Positions 34,285 to 46,537 of a stretch of 50,328 bases of DNA are shown piece after piece. The translations under genes and the position numbers were made by a program. The DNA comes from Fimbriimonadaceae bacterium (GTDB taxonomy: Bacteria > Armatimonadota > UBA10988), in the NCBI GenBank assembly GCA_020850355.1, contig JADZEX010000036.1, forward strand, positions 1-50,328, given 5' to 3'. The notes below the pieces were generated by a model, which was not told where the DNA came from, made no database searches, and saw only the letters and a list, made by a program, of their open reading frames with translations. Position 1 is the stretch's first letter. Every line of letters begins with the position of its first letter.

Positions 34285-34362
34285 CAGGCTCTCCTCCACC
34301 GTAGCGCGCGACTGCCCTACACTAAGGGATACACCGCCGCCGGGTCGCGAGTTTCAGAGAGC

Positions 34363-36450
34363 ATGGCCACTGCCCCCCGTCAAGCGTCTTGGGCCGTCAG
34401 CGGGCTCGACTGCCCGGTCTGCGCCAAGACCCTGGAAGGTGCCTGCGCCGGATTGCCGGGCGTGCTGGAGGTACGCGCCAACCCGGCCACCGGCAAGCTG
34501 TATGTGGTCCACGACGAGCAACTCAGCCTTGGAGACCTGGCCGCCGCCGCCCGGCGCGCGGGACACCCGTTGCAGACGACGGCGGCGCCGGTGGGCACCG
34601 CCCGCGACCGTTGGGGGTTGGCGGCGGCCCTGCTGCTGGCCGGCAGCGTGCTGCTGGAGGCCGGCGGCGGGCCGGCGGTCGGCGGCTACTGGTTGGCGAC
34701 CGCGCTGGGCGGCTGGCCGCTGCTGCCGGCGGCCCGGAGCGCGGCGCGGCAACGGCAGCTCGACATCAACGGCCTGATGGCGCTGGCGATGGCCGGGGCG
34801 CTGGCCCTCGGCGACGCTCACGAGGCGGCCCTGCTGGCGGTGCTCTTTGCGCTGGCGCAGCACCTCGAGCGGCGCGCCGCGCGACAGGGCGGGCGGGCGG
34901 TCGAGGCGCTGCTGGCGGCGACCCCGGCGACCGCGCTGGTCGAGCAGACCGCCGGGCTGGCGGCGCAGCCGGTCGACGCGATTGCGGTGGGCGCCGTGCT
35001 GCGGCTGCGGCCAGGCGATCGGGTGGCGCTCGACGGCAGCGTGCTGGAGGGCCTGGCCTGGCTGGACGAGGCGACGGTCACCGGCGAGAGCCACCCGGTG
35101 ACCAAAGAGCCGGGCAGCCCGGTCTATAGCGGCACCACGGTGGTCGATGGCACGTTGCGCGTGGAGGTCACCCGGGCCGCCGCCGACTCGACGCTGGCGC
35201 AGGTCGCCCGGCTGGTCGAAGAGGCGCAACTGCGCGCCGCGCCGACCGCCCGGCTGGTCGACCGCTTCGCGCGCTGGTACACCCCGCTGGTGGTGCTGCT
35301 GGCCCTGTTGACAATCGTCGGCGGTGTCTGGGCGGGCCTCGGCTGGGCCGCCAGCACCTACCGCGCGCTCTGCCTGCTGGTGATCGGCTGCCCCTGCGCC
35401 ATTGTGATTGCGACGCCGGTGGCGATCCAGAGCGGCCTCACGGCGGCCGCCCGCAGCGGGCTCCTGCTGCGCGGCGGCGAGGTGCTCGAAGCAGTCGGCG
35501 AGCTCCAGGCCGTGGCGTTCGACAAGACCGGCACACTGACGGCCGGGTCGCCCACCGTGGCCGGGCTGCACCTGCTGCGCGACGACTACGACGAAGCCGA
35601 CCTCTGGGCGGTCGCTGCCGCGCTTGAGAGCGCCTCGGCGCATCCGCTGGCGGCGGCTTTCGCGGCTGCCCCGGCCGCGCCGCTGGCGGTGACACAGTTC
35701 CGGACGCTGCCCGGCCGGGGGCTGACGGGCGTCCTGGCCGGCGGCCGCTGGCACCTCGGCAACCTGGCGCTGCTGGCCGAGGCGGGCATCGACCCGGCCG
35801 CCGCGCAGGCCGCTGCGCGGGCGGTCGAGGCAGCCGGCGACACCGCCATCGTGCTGGCCGATGACCGGCCGCAAGCGGTCTTCGCGGTCCGCGACGCGCT
35901 GCGCCCGTCGGCCGCGGCGGCCGTCGCCGAACTGCATACGCTGGGGCTGACGACCACGCTGCTGACCGGTGACCAGCCGGCGCCGGCCGCCGCGGTGGCG
36001 CGGCTGGTGGGCATCCGACAGTGGCAGGCGGCCCTGCGGCCCGAAGCCAAACAGGCTGCGCTGCACGACCTGACGGCGCAGCACGGTGGCGTGGCGATGG
36101 TTGGCGACGGGCTCAACGATGCCCCCGCGCTGGCGGCGGCGACGGTCGGCATCGCCCTCGGCACGGCCGCCGCCGGGGTGGCGCGGGAGGCCGCCGACGT
36201 TGGACTGCTGGGCAGCGACCTGACCGCGATCCCCCGCCTGATCCGCCTGGCACGCGCCGTGCGGCGGACAATCCGGTGGAACCTGGCCCTGGCGATCGGC
36301 CTGCGGCTGGTGCTGGTGCCGCTGGCGATCGGCGGCCAGGCCTCGCTCTGGCTGGCGATCCTGGGCGACCTGGGGGGCTCGCTGGCGGTCACCGCCAACA
36401 GCCTGCGCCTGCTACGACCAGCGCGGCGCGATCAGCCGGCGGCCGATTGA
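34363..36450 (+). CDS. P1B-type metal ATPase, Zn/Cd/Pb exporter type
   Basis: This is a 695-residue heavy-metal efflux ATPase. The N-terminal HMA domain has GLDCPVCAKTLEG (the DCxxC metal site). TGES is at about residue 240, CPC (IGCPCAIVIATP) in TM6 at about 342, DKTGTLT at about 386, the SAHPLA signature at about 427, and VGDGLNDAPAL at about 580. The last TM has LGDLGGSLAVTANSLRLLR, the D-x-G aspartate that marks the P1B-2 (ZntA/CadA) class. So Zn, Cd or Pb export is likely and Cu is not. The start ATG 34363 lies behind weak purines (CAGAGAGC). The end overlaps the convergent kinase gene by 19 bases. No metalloregulator is adjacent. Confidence 0.93.
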   Translation: MATAPRQASWAVSGLDCPVCAKTLEGACAGLPGVLEVRANPATGKLYVVHDEQLSLGDLAAAARRAGHPLQTTAAPVGTARDRWGLAAALLLAGSVLLEAGGGPAVGGYWLATALGGWPLLPAARSAARQRQLDINGLMALAMAGALALGDAHEAALLAVLFALAQHLERRAARQGGRAVEALLAATPATALVEQTAGLAAQPVDAIAVGAVLRLRPGDRVALDGSVLEGLAWLDEATVTGESHPVTKEPGSPVYSGTTVVDGTLRVEVTRAAADSTLAQVARLVEEAQLRAAPTARLVDRFARWYTPLVVLLALLTIVGGVWAGLGWAASTYRALCLLVIGCPCAIVIATPVAIQSGLTAAARSGLLLRGGEVLEAVGELQAVAFDKTGTLTAGSPTVAGLHLLRDDYDEADLWAVAAALESASAHPLAAAFAAAPAAPLAVTQFRTLPGRGLTGVLAGGRWHLGNLALLAEAGIDPAAAQAAARAVEAAGDTAIVLADDRPQAVFAVRDALRPSAAAAVAELHTLGLTTTLLTGDQPAPAAAVARLVGIRQWQAALRPEAKQAALHDLTAQHGGVAMVGDGLNDAPALAAATVGIALGTAAAGVAREAADVGLLGSDLTAIPRLIRLARAVRRTIRWNLALAIGLRLVLVPLAIGGQASLWLAILGDLGGSLAVTANSLRLLRPARRDQPAAD

Positions 36451-39305
36451 TCCAGCACCGTCCGCACCTTGCTGGCCAGTTCGCTGGGCGTGAACGGCTT
36501 CTGGATGAACCCGGCCTCGGCGGCCGCCACGCCATGGTGGACCAGCCGGTCGTCGGTGTAGCCCGACATGAACAGCACCGGCAGATCCGGACGCTGTTCG
36601 CGCAGCGCCGCGGCCAGCTCGCTGCCGCTGCCGCCCGGCATCACCACGTCGGTCAGCACCAGCGCCACTTGCTCGCGGTGCCGCTCAAACAGCAGCCGGG
36701 CCTCGTCGGCGCCAGCGGCCGTCAAGACCGCGTAGCCGTGGTATTCCAGCGCCCGGGCCGCCAGCCGCCGCAGTTGCGGCTCGTCCTCAACCAGCAACAC
36801 CAGCTCAGCGCCCCGGAGCGCCGACTCAGCGGGCGGTTGGGAGTCGGCCGGCGGCGCCGTCTGCGGGAACCAGAGCCGGAAGGTGGTCCCCGCGCCGGGC
36901 GCCGACTCGACGGCGATCCGGCCGCCGGCCTGTTGCACGATCCCGAACACGGTGGCCAGGCCAAGGCCAGTGCCCTGCCCCAGCGCCTTGGTCGTGAAGA
37001 ACGGCTCGAAGATCCGCCGGGCGGTGGCCTGGTCCATGCCGCAGCCGCTGTCGCTGACGGTCAAGCGGACCGCGTTCCCGGTGAGGGGCGCCCGTAACGG
37101 GTCCGGCGGCGCCTCGGCGGCATCGACCAGCGCCACGGCGAGCCGGATCTTGCCACCAGTTGGCAGCGCGTCGCGGGCATTGACCGCCAGGTTCATCAGC
37201 ACCTGTTGCACCTGCCCGCTGTCACAGCCCACCCAGGCCGGGTCGGCGGGTAGCTCCACCAGCAACTCGATGTCCTCGCCGAGCACCCGGCGCAGCATCG
37301 AGGCCAGCCGGCGGATCACCTCCACCAGGTCGGCGCCGCCCGGCTGCACGACCTGCTTGCGGCTGAACACCAGCAGTTGCTGCGTCAGGCTGGCGGCCTG
37401 TTGCGCCGCGTGGCGGACTTCCTGCAGGTCGGCCAGGAAACGAGGTGGCAGTTCGGGGTCTTGCCGCATGAAGTCGGCGTAGCCCAGGATGGCGGTCAGC
37501 AGGTTGTTGAAGTCATGGGCGACCCCGCCAGCGAGGCGACCGACGGCTTCCATCTTGACGGCCTGCTGCAACTGCTCCTGCGCTGCGGCCAGAGCCGCCG
37601 CCGCGGCCCGCCGTTCGCGCAGGTCCAAGAACGTGGCGACCCGGTAGCGCACTTCGCCGCGCTGGTCCTTGACGGCGACCACCTCCACCTGGACCGGCAC
37701 CGGGGTGCCGTCGAGCTGCAGCAACTCGGCTTCGTAGGCCACCTGGCCGTCGCGGTCGGCGACCGGGATCTGTTGCCCGACATGGGCTCGGGTGTCCGGA
37801 TGGTACATCGTCAGGATGGGCTGCTTGAGGCAGTCGGCGACCGTCCCACCGCGGAGGCGGGCGAAGGCCGGGTTGCAGGCCAGCACGGTCTCCTGCCCCG
37901 GCACGCCCATCGCGATGCCGTGGGCGCAGTGCTCGAAGGCGTCGGCCCATTGCCGGAGGGCCGCCACGACCCGCTTGCGCTGCAAGATGGCCGCCGCCAG
38001 GGCGCCGTACAGCCCCACCACCTCCTGCCGCGTCGCGTCGATCGGCTGCCCGGTCAGGGCGTTGTCGTTGACCAAGACTCCCAGAATCTGGTCGCCGACC
38101 TGCAACAGGGTCTTGCAGTGGTCGCCGTGAGCGACCACCTGCCCGCGATCCGACAGCGGGATCTGGCGGCGGATCTGCCAGCGGTCGGCGGGGTCCAGCT
38201 GCGGCACCAGGAAAGCCCGCCACTGGGCGTCGAGCGGCATTGCGAACTCGCGCTCATCGGTGGTCTCGCCACTCGTGTTGGTACCGAAAGTGCCCTGCAT
38301 CACGGGCGGCTCGCCCTGCAGCAGGAAGAGCCCCGTGCGGTCGAGTCCGAGCCGCTGGCGGGGCACCTCGACGATGGCGCGGTGCAGATCGTCCAGGGAT
38401 CCTGCCGCCAGCAGGTCATCGGCCGCCAGGAGCACCGCGCGGAGGCCGTCGAGCAGTTGCTGTCGGCGCAGCTCGGCTCGCCGCTGGGTGGTCACATCGT
38501 GAAACACCAGCACGACGCCGCTGACGCGCCCGGCGGCATCGCGGATCGGCGCGGCGCTGTCCTCGATCGGCACCCGGCTGCCGTCGCGGCGGAGCAGCGC
38601 CGTATGGTTGGCCAGGCCGACCACGTGACCAGCCGCCAAGACCCGCTCGACCAAATCCTCGGCCGGTTCGCCGGTGCGCTCGCTGACCGCCCGGAAGACC
38701 TCCTGGATGGGCTGGCCGAGCGCGTCCTCGAAAGACCAGCCGGTGAGCTCGGCGGCGACCGGGTTGAGGAAGGTGACCCGCCGCTGCAGGTCGGCCGCCA
38801 GGACGGCGTCGCCAATGCTCTCGAGCGTCACCCGCAGCCACTCCCGCTGTTCCCGCAGCGCGTCCGGCTGGCTGGCGGCCTGGCCCAGCGCCAGGGCCAG
38901 GGTCTGGCGGGTAGTCACCGGGTGCAGCGGCCGTGGCAGCAGCAGCGGCGCCGGCCAGCCGCCCGGCCAGGTCGGCGGCGGCCAGGCGGGTGGGTCCGCG
39001 GCGATCACCGCCAGCGGCTGCGGTGGGACGTTGGCGGCCGGCCAGTCGACGAGCCGCTCGCCGTCGACCACCAGGCCCGCCAGCGACGCCGCCAGCGCGG
39101 CCGGCAGGTCGCCGGCCCAGGGAGTCGCCAGACCGCGCAGCGCCGCGGTCACGAGGTCCCGCTCGACCGCGTCAGCAACCACGACTCCGACCGTCAAAGC
39201 GCTACGCTGCCCACTCCCCGCCGCGCCGTCGCCAGACGTCACGACTCGGCTCCCACGCGGTCCCAGCCCTGCCCCAAGCGGGACCACCATCGTGCCGTTC
39301 GACAC
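36432..39305 (-). CDS. Hybrid sensor histidine kinase with PAS, GAF-like and receiver domains
   Basis: This is a protein of about 957 residues. Order: a degenerate receiver-like N-terminus (about 38-140) lacking a phosphorylatable Asp site, PAS (about 155-275, AADLQRRVTFLNPVAAELTGW), a GAF-like domain (about 285-445), a second PAS (about 455-580), HisKA (VGRLAGGVAHDFNNLL, phospho-acceptor His), HATPase (LMNLAVNARDAL, DSGCGM, FEPFFTTK, GLGLATVFGIV) and a C-terminal receiver (VLLVEDEP, LTDVVMPGG, MSGYTD, KPFTP). There are no membrane segments, so sensing is cytosolic. The start is GTG 39305 or ATG 39290; neither has a strong Shine-Dalgarno. It lies 39 bases after the 114-residue gene. It is an orphan: no response regulator gene is adjacent. 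Confidence 0.9.
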   Translation of the reverse strand: MSNGTMVVPLGAGLGPRGSRVVTSGDGAAGSGQRSALTVGVVVADAVERDLVTAALRGLATPWAGDLPAALAASLAGLVVDGERLVDWPAANVPPQPLAVIAADPPAWPPPTWPGGWPAPLLLPRPLHPVTTRQTLALALGQAASQPDALREQREWLRVTLESIGDAVLAADLQRRVTFLNPVAAELTGWSFEDALGQPIQEVFRAVSERTGEPAEDLVERVLAAGHVVGLANHTALLRRDGSRVPIEDSAAPIRDAAGRVSGVVLVFHDVTTQRRAELRRQQLLDGLRAVLLAADDLLAAGSLDDLHRAIVEVPRQRLGLDRTGLFLLQGEPPVMQGTFGTNTSGETTDEREFAMPLDAQWRAFLVPQLDPADRWQIRRQIPLSDRGQVVAHGDHCKTLLQVGDQILGVLVNDNALTGQPIDATRQEVVGLYGALAAAILQRKRVVAALRQWADAFEHCAHGIAMGVPGQETVLACNPAFARLRGGTVADCLKQPILTMYHPDTRAHVGQQIPVADRDGQVAYEAELLQLDGTPVPVQVEVVAVKDQRGEVRYRVATFLDLRERRAAAAALAAAQEQLQQAVKMEAVGRLAGGVAHDFNNLLTAILGYADFMRQDPELPPRFLADLQEVRHAAQQAASLTQQLLVFSRKQVVQPGGADLVEVIRRLASMLRRVLGEDIELLVELPADPAWVGCDSGQVQQVLMNLAVNARDALPTGGKIRLAVALVDAAEAPPDPLRAPLTGNAVRLTVSDSGCGMDQATARRIFEPFFTTKALGQGTGLGLATVFGIVQQAGGRIAVESAPGAGTTFRLWFPQTAPPADSQPPAESALRGAELVLLVEDEPQLRRLAARALEYHGYAVLTAAGADEARLLFERHREQVALVLTDVVMPGGSGSELAAALREQRPDLPVLFMSGYTDDRLVHHGVAAAEAGFIQKPFTPSELASKVRTVLDQSAAG

Positions 39306-39344
39306 CCGTCTGGGCGGTCCTTGCGGGGGCTGGCAACAAGCCGT

Positions 39345-39689
39345 TCACGTTGCGGAGTCGGCATCCGACTGATCGAACAGCCGGTCCAGCGCCCGGGACT
39401 GCTCGTGCTCGCTGGCGGCGTACCAGAGTTCGAGGTAGGCCACCCAGAGGTGCTGCCGCGCCCGTTCGGGCGCGGGCACGGCCAGCATTTCCCAGAGGAA
39501 CTGCCGCACGGTCTCCTCGAGGCTGGCGGCCGGCGGGTCGTCGACGACATACCGCCCGTCCTCGACCGGGGTGACGGCGGGGTCGCTGTTGAACCAGGCG
39601 ACGAACTCGCGGACGTTGTCGTAGGTGGCGTGCTCCAAGCGGTCGCCAAAACGCCGAGCCACTTCGCGACGGAAGCGCTCGGCGTCCAT
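39345..39689 (-). CDS. Small acidic hypothetical protein next to pspA
   Basis: This is a 114-residue acidic protein that I do not recognise. It begins MDAERFRREVARRFGDRLEHATYDNVREFVAWF and ends with EHEQSRALDRLFDQSDADSAT, mostly predicted helix with a short beta insert (GRYVVDDPP). There is no signal or membrane segment. The start ATG 39689 has no clear ribosome binding site. It follows pspA by 22 bases on the same strand and so is probably the third gene of that operon. By position it may work with PspA; that is inference only. Confidence 0.6.
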   Translation of the reverse strand: MDAERFRREVARRFGDRLEHATYDNVREFVAWFNSDPAVTPVEDGRYVVDDPPAASLEETVRQFLWEMLAVPAPERARQHLWVAYLELWYAASEHEQSRALDRLFDQSDADSAT

Positions 39690-39711
39690 GGCCAGCCCCG
39701 CGGGGAGGCGG

Positions 39712-40428
39712 CTAGAGCTCGACGGAGCGGTCGACCGACTGCTCGGTGCTGACGCTGTCGCCCATGCCCATGCGGGCCTTCAGCTCGGCCAGGTCACCAT
39801 CGAGTTCGGTGGTCTGCAGACCCTTGAACTGCTCCTCGAGGTCGAGCCCGGCCAACTCGGCGTTGATGTCGACCGCGGCCTCGGCCTGGGCTTCGGCCTC
39901 CAGGACCTTCTGCTCCATGCGCTCGAAGGTCTCGAACGCGCTGGACTGCCCAATGCCCTGCAGCGTCTCCTGGATCTGGCGCTGCGCCTCGGCGCGCTTC
40001 TTGCGGGCGATCAGCAGGTCCTTGCGACGCTTGGCCTCTTCGATCTTGGAGTTCAGGCCGCGCAGCGCGGTCTTCAGGGCCTCCACCGCCTCGGCCTGCT
40101 TCTCCCACTGCGCCTGGTACTCGGACGCCATCTTCTGCGCTTCGTTGCGGCGCGCCAGGGCCTGCTTGGCCAGCTCTTCGTTGCCGGCCTGCAGCGCGGC
40201 CATGGCCCGCTGCTCCCACTTCGTGGTCTCCTCGACCTGGGCGTCCAGCGAACGCTTCAGCTTCTTCTCGTCGGCGATGGCGACCGCCACCTGGCGCTTC
40301 GCGTCGGCCAACTGCTCCTTCATCTCAATCAGCATCTGATTGAGCATCTTCTCGGGGTCTTCCGCCCGATTCAGGAGATCGTTGAGGTTCGCCTTGATGA
40401 TATCGGAGAGTCGCTTGAAGATCCCCAT
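39712..40428 (-). CDS. pspA: PspA/IM30-family phage-shock/membrane-stress protein
   Basis: This is a 238-residue, almost entirely helical coiled-coil protein. MGIFKRLSDIIKANLNDLLNRAEDPEKML is the amphipathic N-terminal helix and the family's opening. DEKKLKRSLDAQVEETTKWEQRAM and similar heptads make the ESCRT-III-like hairpin. PspA/IM30 oligomers bind stressed inner membranes and help keep the proton-motive force. The start ATG 40428 has GGAGGGGAG upstream, three bases after the stop of the YbjN-like gene. The acidic C-terminal tail (GDSVSTEQSVDRSVEL) is short and lacks the Vipp1 extension. It is co-transcribed from the promoter at 40866-40895. No PspF or PspB/C homologue is in the window. 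Confidence 0.92.
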   Translation of the reverse strand: MGIFKRLSDIIKANLNDLLNRAEDPEKMLNQMLIEMKEQLADAKRQVAVAIADEKKLKRSLDAQVEETTKWEQRAMAALQAGNEELAKQALARRNEAQKMASEYQAQWEKQAEAVEALKTALRGLNSKIEEAKRRKDLLIARKKRAEAQRQIQETLQGIGQSSAFETFERMEQKVLEAEAQAEAAVDINAELAGLDLEEQFKGLQTTELDGDLAELKARMGMGDSVSTEQSVDRSVEL

Positions 40429-40431
40429 CGG

Positions 40432-40824
40432 TCACTCCCCTCCGGTCAGCAACGGCCGGAGCTCAACGAAATGCGCCTGCGCCGCCATCACCAGCGACTC
40501 GAAGCTCGCCTGGAGCTCGGCGCGGTCCAACGTGTCGGCCCAGAGCGTATCGACCAACACCAACTCGCCGTTGCTGATGGCATAGGCCCCGAACGCCAGA
40601 TCCTGGGCGTTGAGTTCCAGCAGTCGCCGGAACAACGACTCGTGGCCGCCAGACGGCAGGTCGGCGACCTTCAAGCGGACGTACACAATCGGTGCGTCGT
40701 GCGAGACGACCACCGGTGGGATGTTGTCGGCCTCGTTGTCGAGCTGCCACATACCCTCCCGTAGCGACTGGAAGGGGATGTCCATCTGAATCAGGTAACT
40801 CTCAATCGTGTCGTTGTCGACCAC
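40432..40824 (-). CDS. YbjN/type III secretion chaperone-like domain protein
   Basis: This is a 130-residue alpha/beta protein of the YbjN-like or CesT-like class: IESYLIQMDIPFQSLREGMWQL, then IVYVRLKVADLPSG, LFRRLLELNAQDLAFGAYAISNGELVLVDTL and a final helix. Such proteins are small cytosolic chaperone-like folds that often stand immediately before pspA. The biochemical role is not established. The start is GTG 40824, with GGAGG about ten bases upstream. Only three bases separate it from pspA, so translation is coupled. Its promoter has a TTGACG box 18 bases from TATACT. Confidence 0.8.
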   Translation of the reverse strand: MVDNDTIESYLIQMDIPFQSLREGMWQLDNEADNIPPVVVSHDAPIVYVRLKVADLPSGGHESLFRRLLELNAQDLAFGAYAISNGELVLVDTLWADTLDRAELQASFESLVMAAQAHFVELRPLLTGGE

Positions 40825-40865
40825 GGCCGTGCCACCTCCTCGGCGGGCGCTTCGAACCGGCTCTC

Positions 40866-40895
40866 AGTATAGTGTCGCGCAGCGCCCCTCGTCAA
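40866..40895 (-). promoter_or_regulatory. Sigma70-type promoter of the YbjN-like/pspA operon
   Basis: Minus strand TTGACG (40895-40890), 18 bases, TATACT (40871-40866). It is a strong match and would start transcription about 35 bases before the GTG at 40824. A vegetative promoter differs from the sigma54 promoter of E. coli pspA. Confidence 0.65.
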
Positions 40896-40899
40896 ACAG

Positions 40900-40919
40900 G
40901 CCCGGCCGCGCGGCCGGGC
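40900..40919. repeat. GC palindrome between divergent pspA and metH
   Basis: GCCCGGCC, a GCGC loop, GGCCGGGC: an 8-base perfect inverted repeat lying just upstream of the pspA-operon -35 box. It could act in either RNA or as a protein site. Confidence 0.4.
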
Positions 40920-41032
40920 GGCGGGGATCGGGCCGGCGCCTTGACCGGTGGCGCCGCCGGCAGCAAGCTGTTAGGCGGCAGCCCGGCTGCCAGGCGGCCC
41001 GGCGCGCGGGGCGGGCGGCGGCGGAGGACGGT

Positions 41033-44506
<3,474 letters not shown>

Positions 44507-44542
44507 GCGCGCTCGTCACGGGGGCAGAGGAGAAGACGAGTC

Positions 44543-46537
44543 ATGCAGAGTGCGGAGTCGTTGACGCTGTATGCGTCGCCCGGCGTCGATGTGAATCTCG
44601 ACACCGTGGCGGTGGAGGACGTCGCGCTGGTCAGCCTGGCCAGTGGCGCCGCACCCACCGACCTGGCGACTGGCGTGTGGGTCGTCGGCGCCGCCGAGTT
44701 CGGCGCCACCCCGGCGGCCATCGCCGCGGCTCTGCAGGCCCTGCCGGCGCGTGACAACCTGGCCCTGGTGCTGGTCGCCGAGGTCGAGCAGACCTTCCTC
44801 TCCGCCGAGGCCGACGCGCGGGTCTTCGCCTACCTCAACCCCAAGGCCCCGGGGCACCTGCAGGCCAAGATCCTGCGCAGCGCGCTGGTCACCGTGCGGC
44901 TGCGGCGGCAGCAGGAGCAGATGGCCAGCGGCCTGCAGGCGCGCGACCGGCAGCTCAAAGAGCTCAACAACATCGGCGTGGCGCTGTCGGCCGAGCGGGA
45001 CGTCGACAGCCTGCTGGGCCTGATCCTCAGCAAGGCCCGGCAGATCACCTGCGCCGACGCGGGCAGCCTCTACCTGGTCGAAGACGCCGAGGGCAACGAG
45101 CGGCGGCTCCGTTTCAAGCTCAGCCAGAACGACAGCTTCGACCTCGACTACACCGAGTTCACGATGCCGCTGAACACCCGGAGCCTCGCCGGCTACGCCG
45201 GGGTGACGGGCGAAACGCTGCGGCTGGCCGACGTCTACGACCTGCCAGAGGACGCGGTCTACAGCTTCTCGACGAGTTGGGACGAGCAGACCGGGTATCG
45301 CACGAAGTCGATGCTGGTCGTCCCGATGATGAACAACAAGGGCGAGATCCGCGGCGTCCTGCAACTGATCAACCGCAAGCCGACCAGCGACCTCAAGCTG
45401 ACCACCCGCGCGACCTTCGAGGCCGAGGTGATCGGGTTCGAGGGCGGCGACCAGGAGCTGGTCGAATCGCTCGCCAGCCAGGCCGCCGTGGCGCTCGAGA
45501 ACCAGTTGCTGCTGGCGAACATCTCGAGCATCTTCGAAGGCGTGTTGATGGGCTGGGTGAAGGCGGTGGAAGACCGCGACCCGGCCACCGCCGGGCACAG
45601 CCACCGGGTCACCGTGCTGACCCTGGCGCTGGCCCGCGAGGTGAACCGCTGCACCACCGGACCGTACGCCGACGTCCACTTCTCGCAGCAGCAACTCGAA
45701 GAGCTACGCTACGCTGGGCTGCTGCACGACATCGGCAAGATCTACGTCCGGGTGGATGTCTTCTTGAAGGCCAAGAAGCTCTACGCGCACCACCTCAAGA
45801 TGATCCAGGAGCGCTTCGACTTCGTGCGCCGCACGCTCGAGGCGGAGTACAACCGCAAGAAGCTGCAACTGATGATCGACAACCCCCGCAGCGACTACGC
45901 GCGGCGGTTCGAAGAGATCGACCGCGGCTACCGCACGCAGTTGGAGCAGCTCGACGAGTACTTCGAGACGGTCCTGCTGGCCAACGAGCCGACCGTCCTC
46001 GAAGAGGGCCGCTTCGAGCGGCTCGCCGAGATCGCCGGGCGGACTTACGAGGATGTCTACGGCAACACGCAGCACCTGCTGCAGTCCGACGAGCTGCGGC
46101 TGCTCAACATCCGCCGCGGCAACCTCGACGAGAGCGAGCGGCGCGAGATCGAGTCGCACGTCGAGTGGAGCTACCGGATCCTCAGCCGGATCCCCTGGAG
46201 CCCCGAGCTGCAGCAGATCCCGTTCATCGCCTGGGCCCACCACGAGAAGCTGGACGGCACCGGCTATCCCAACAAGCTGAACGCCGACCAGATTCCGTTG
46301 CAGGCCAAGATCATGACCATCGCCGACATCTACGACGCGCTGACCGCGGCCGACCGGCCGTACAAGAAGGCTCAGCCCATCGAGTCGGCGCTGCGGATCC
46401 TGGGCTTCGAGCGGAACGACAACCACATCGATGCCGAGCTGCTGCGGCTGTTCAGCGAGAAACAGGTCTACAAGCTGGCGCACGTCGACCGCGTCGAGGA
46501 CCTGGTGAATCGACTGGTCTACGAGGACGTGCAATGA
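44543..46537 (+). CDS. GAF/HD-GYP phosphodiesterase-like protein with a large insert
   Basis: This is a 664-residue protein, probably cytosolic. Residues 1-120 resemble a receiver fold (NLALVLVAEVEQ, VFAYLNPKAPGHLQ) without an obvious phospho-acceptor. A GAF domain follows (about 150-325, VDSLLGLILSKARQITCADAGSLYLVE to VLQLINRK). The HD-GYP domain starts at about 335. HDIGK is at about 394 and HHEKLDGTGYP at about 568, with about 175 residues between them where the usual gap is about 60. Intact HD and GYP motifs suggest c-di-GMP hydrolysis, but the insertion makes the activity unsure. GGAG lies ten bases before the ATG. It is 36 bases after metH and overlaps map by four bases (ATGA). Confidence 0.88.
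   Translation: MQSAESLTLYASPGVDVNLDTVAVEDVALVSLASGAAPTDLATGVWVVGAAEFGATPAAIAAALQALPARDNLALVLVAEVEQTFLSAEADARVFAYLNPKAPGHLQAKILRSALVTVRLRRQQEQMASGLQARDRQLKELNNIGVALSAERDVDSLLGLILSKARQITCADAGSLYLVEDAEGNERRLRFKLSQNDSFDLDYTEFTMPLNTRSLAGYAGVTGETLRLADVYDLPEDAVYSFSTSWDEQTGYRTKSMLVVPMMNNKGEIRGVLQLINRKPTSDLKLTTRATFEAEVIGFEGGDQELVESLASQAAVALENQLLLANISSIFEGVLMGWVKAVEDRDPATAGHSHRVTVLTLALAREVNRCTTGPYADVHFSQQQLEELRYAGLLHDIGKIYVRVDVFLKAKKLYAHHLKMIQERFDFVRRTLEAEYNRKKLQLMIDNPRSDYARRFEEIDRGYRTQLEQLDEYFETVLLANEPTVLEEGRFERLAEIAGRTYEDVYGNTQHLLQSDELRLLNIRRGNLDESERREIESHVEWSYRILSRIPWSPELQQIPFIAWAHHEKLDGTGYPNKLNADQIPLQAKIMTIADIYDALTAADRPYKKAQPIESALRILGFERNDNHIDAELLRLFSEKQVYKLAHVDRVEDLVNRLVYEDVQ

Noticed and set aside
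37377-39752. 791-codon plus-strand open frame opposite the histidine kinase
   Set aside because: Shadow frame; the kinase frame has intact HisKA, HATPase and receiver motifs.
40825-41032. Riboswitch (cobalamin, SAM or SAH) in front of metH
   Set aside because: None of the characteristic conserved boxes could be found; only GC-rich inverted repeats are present.
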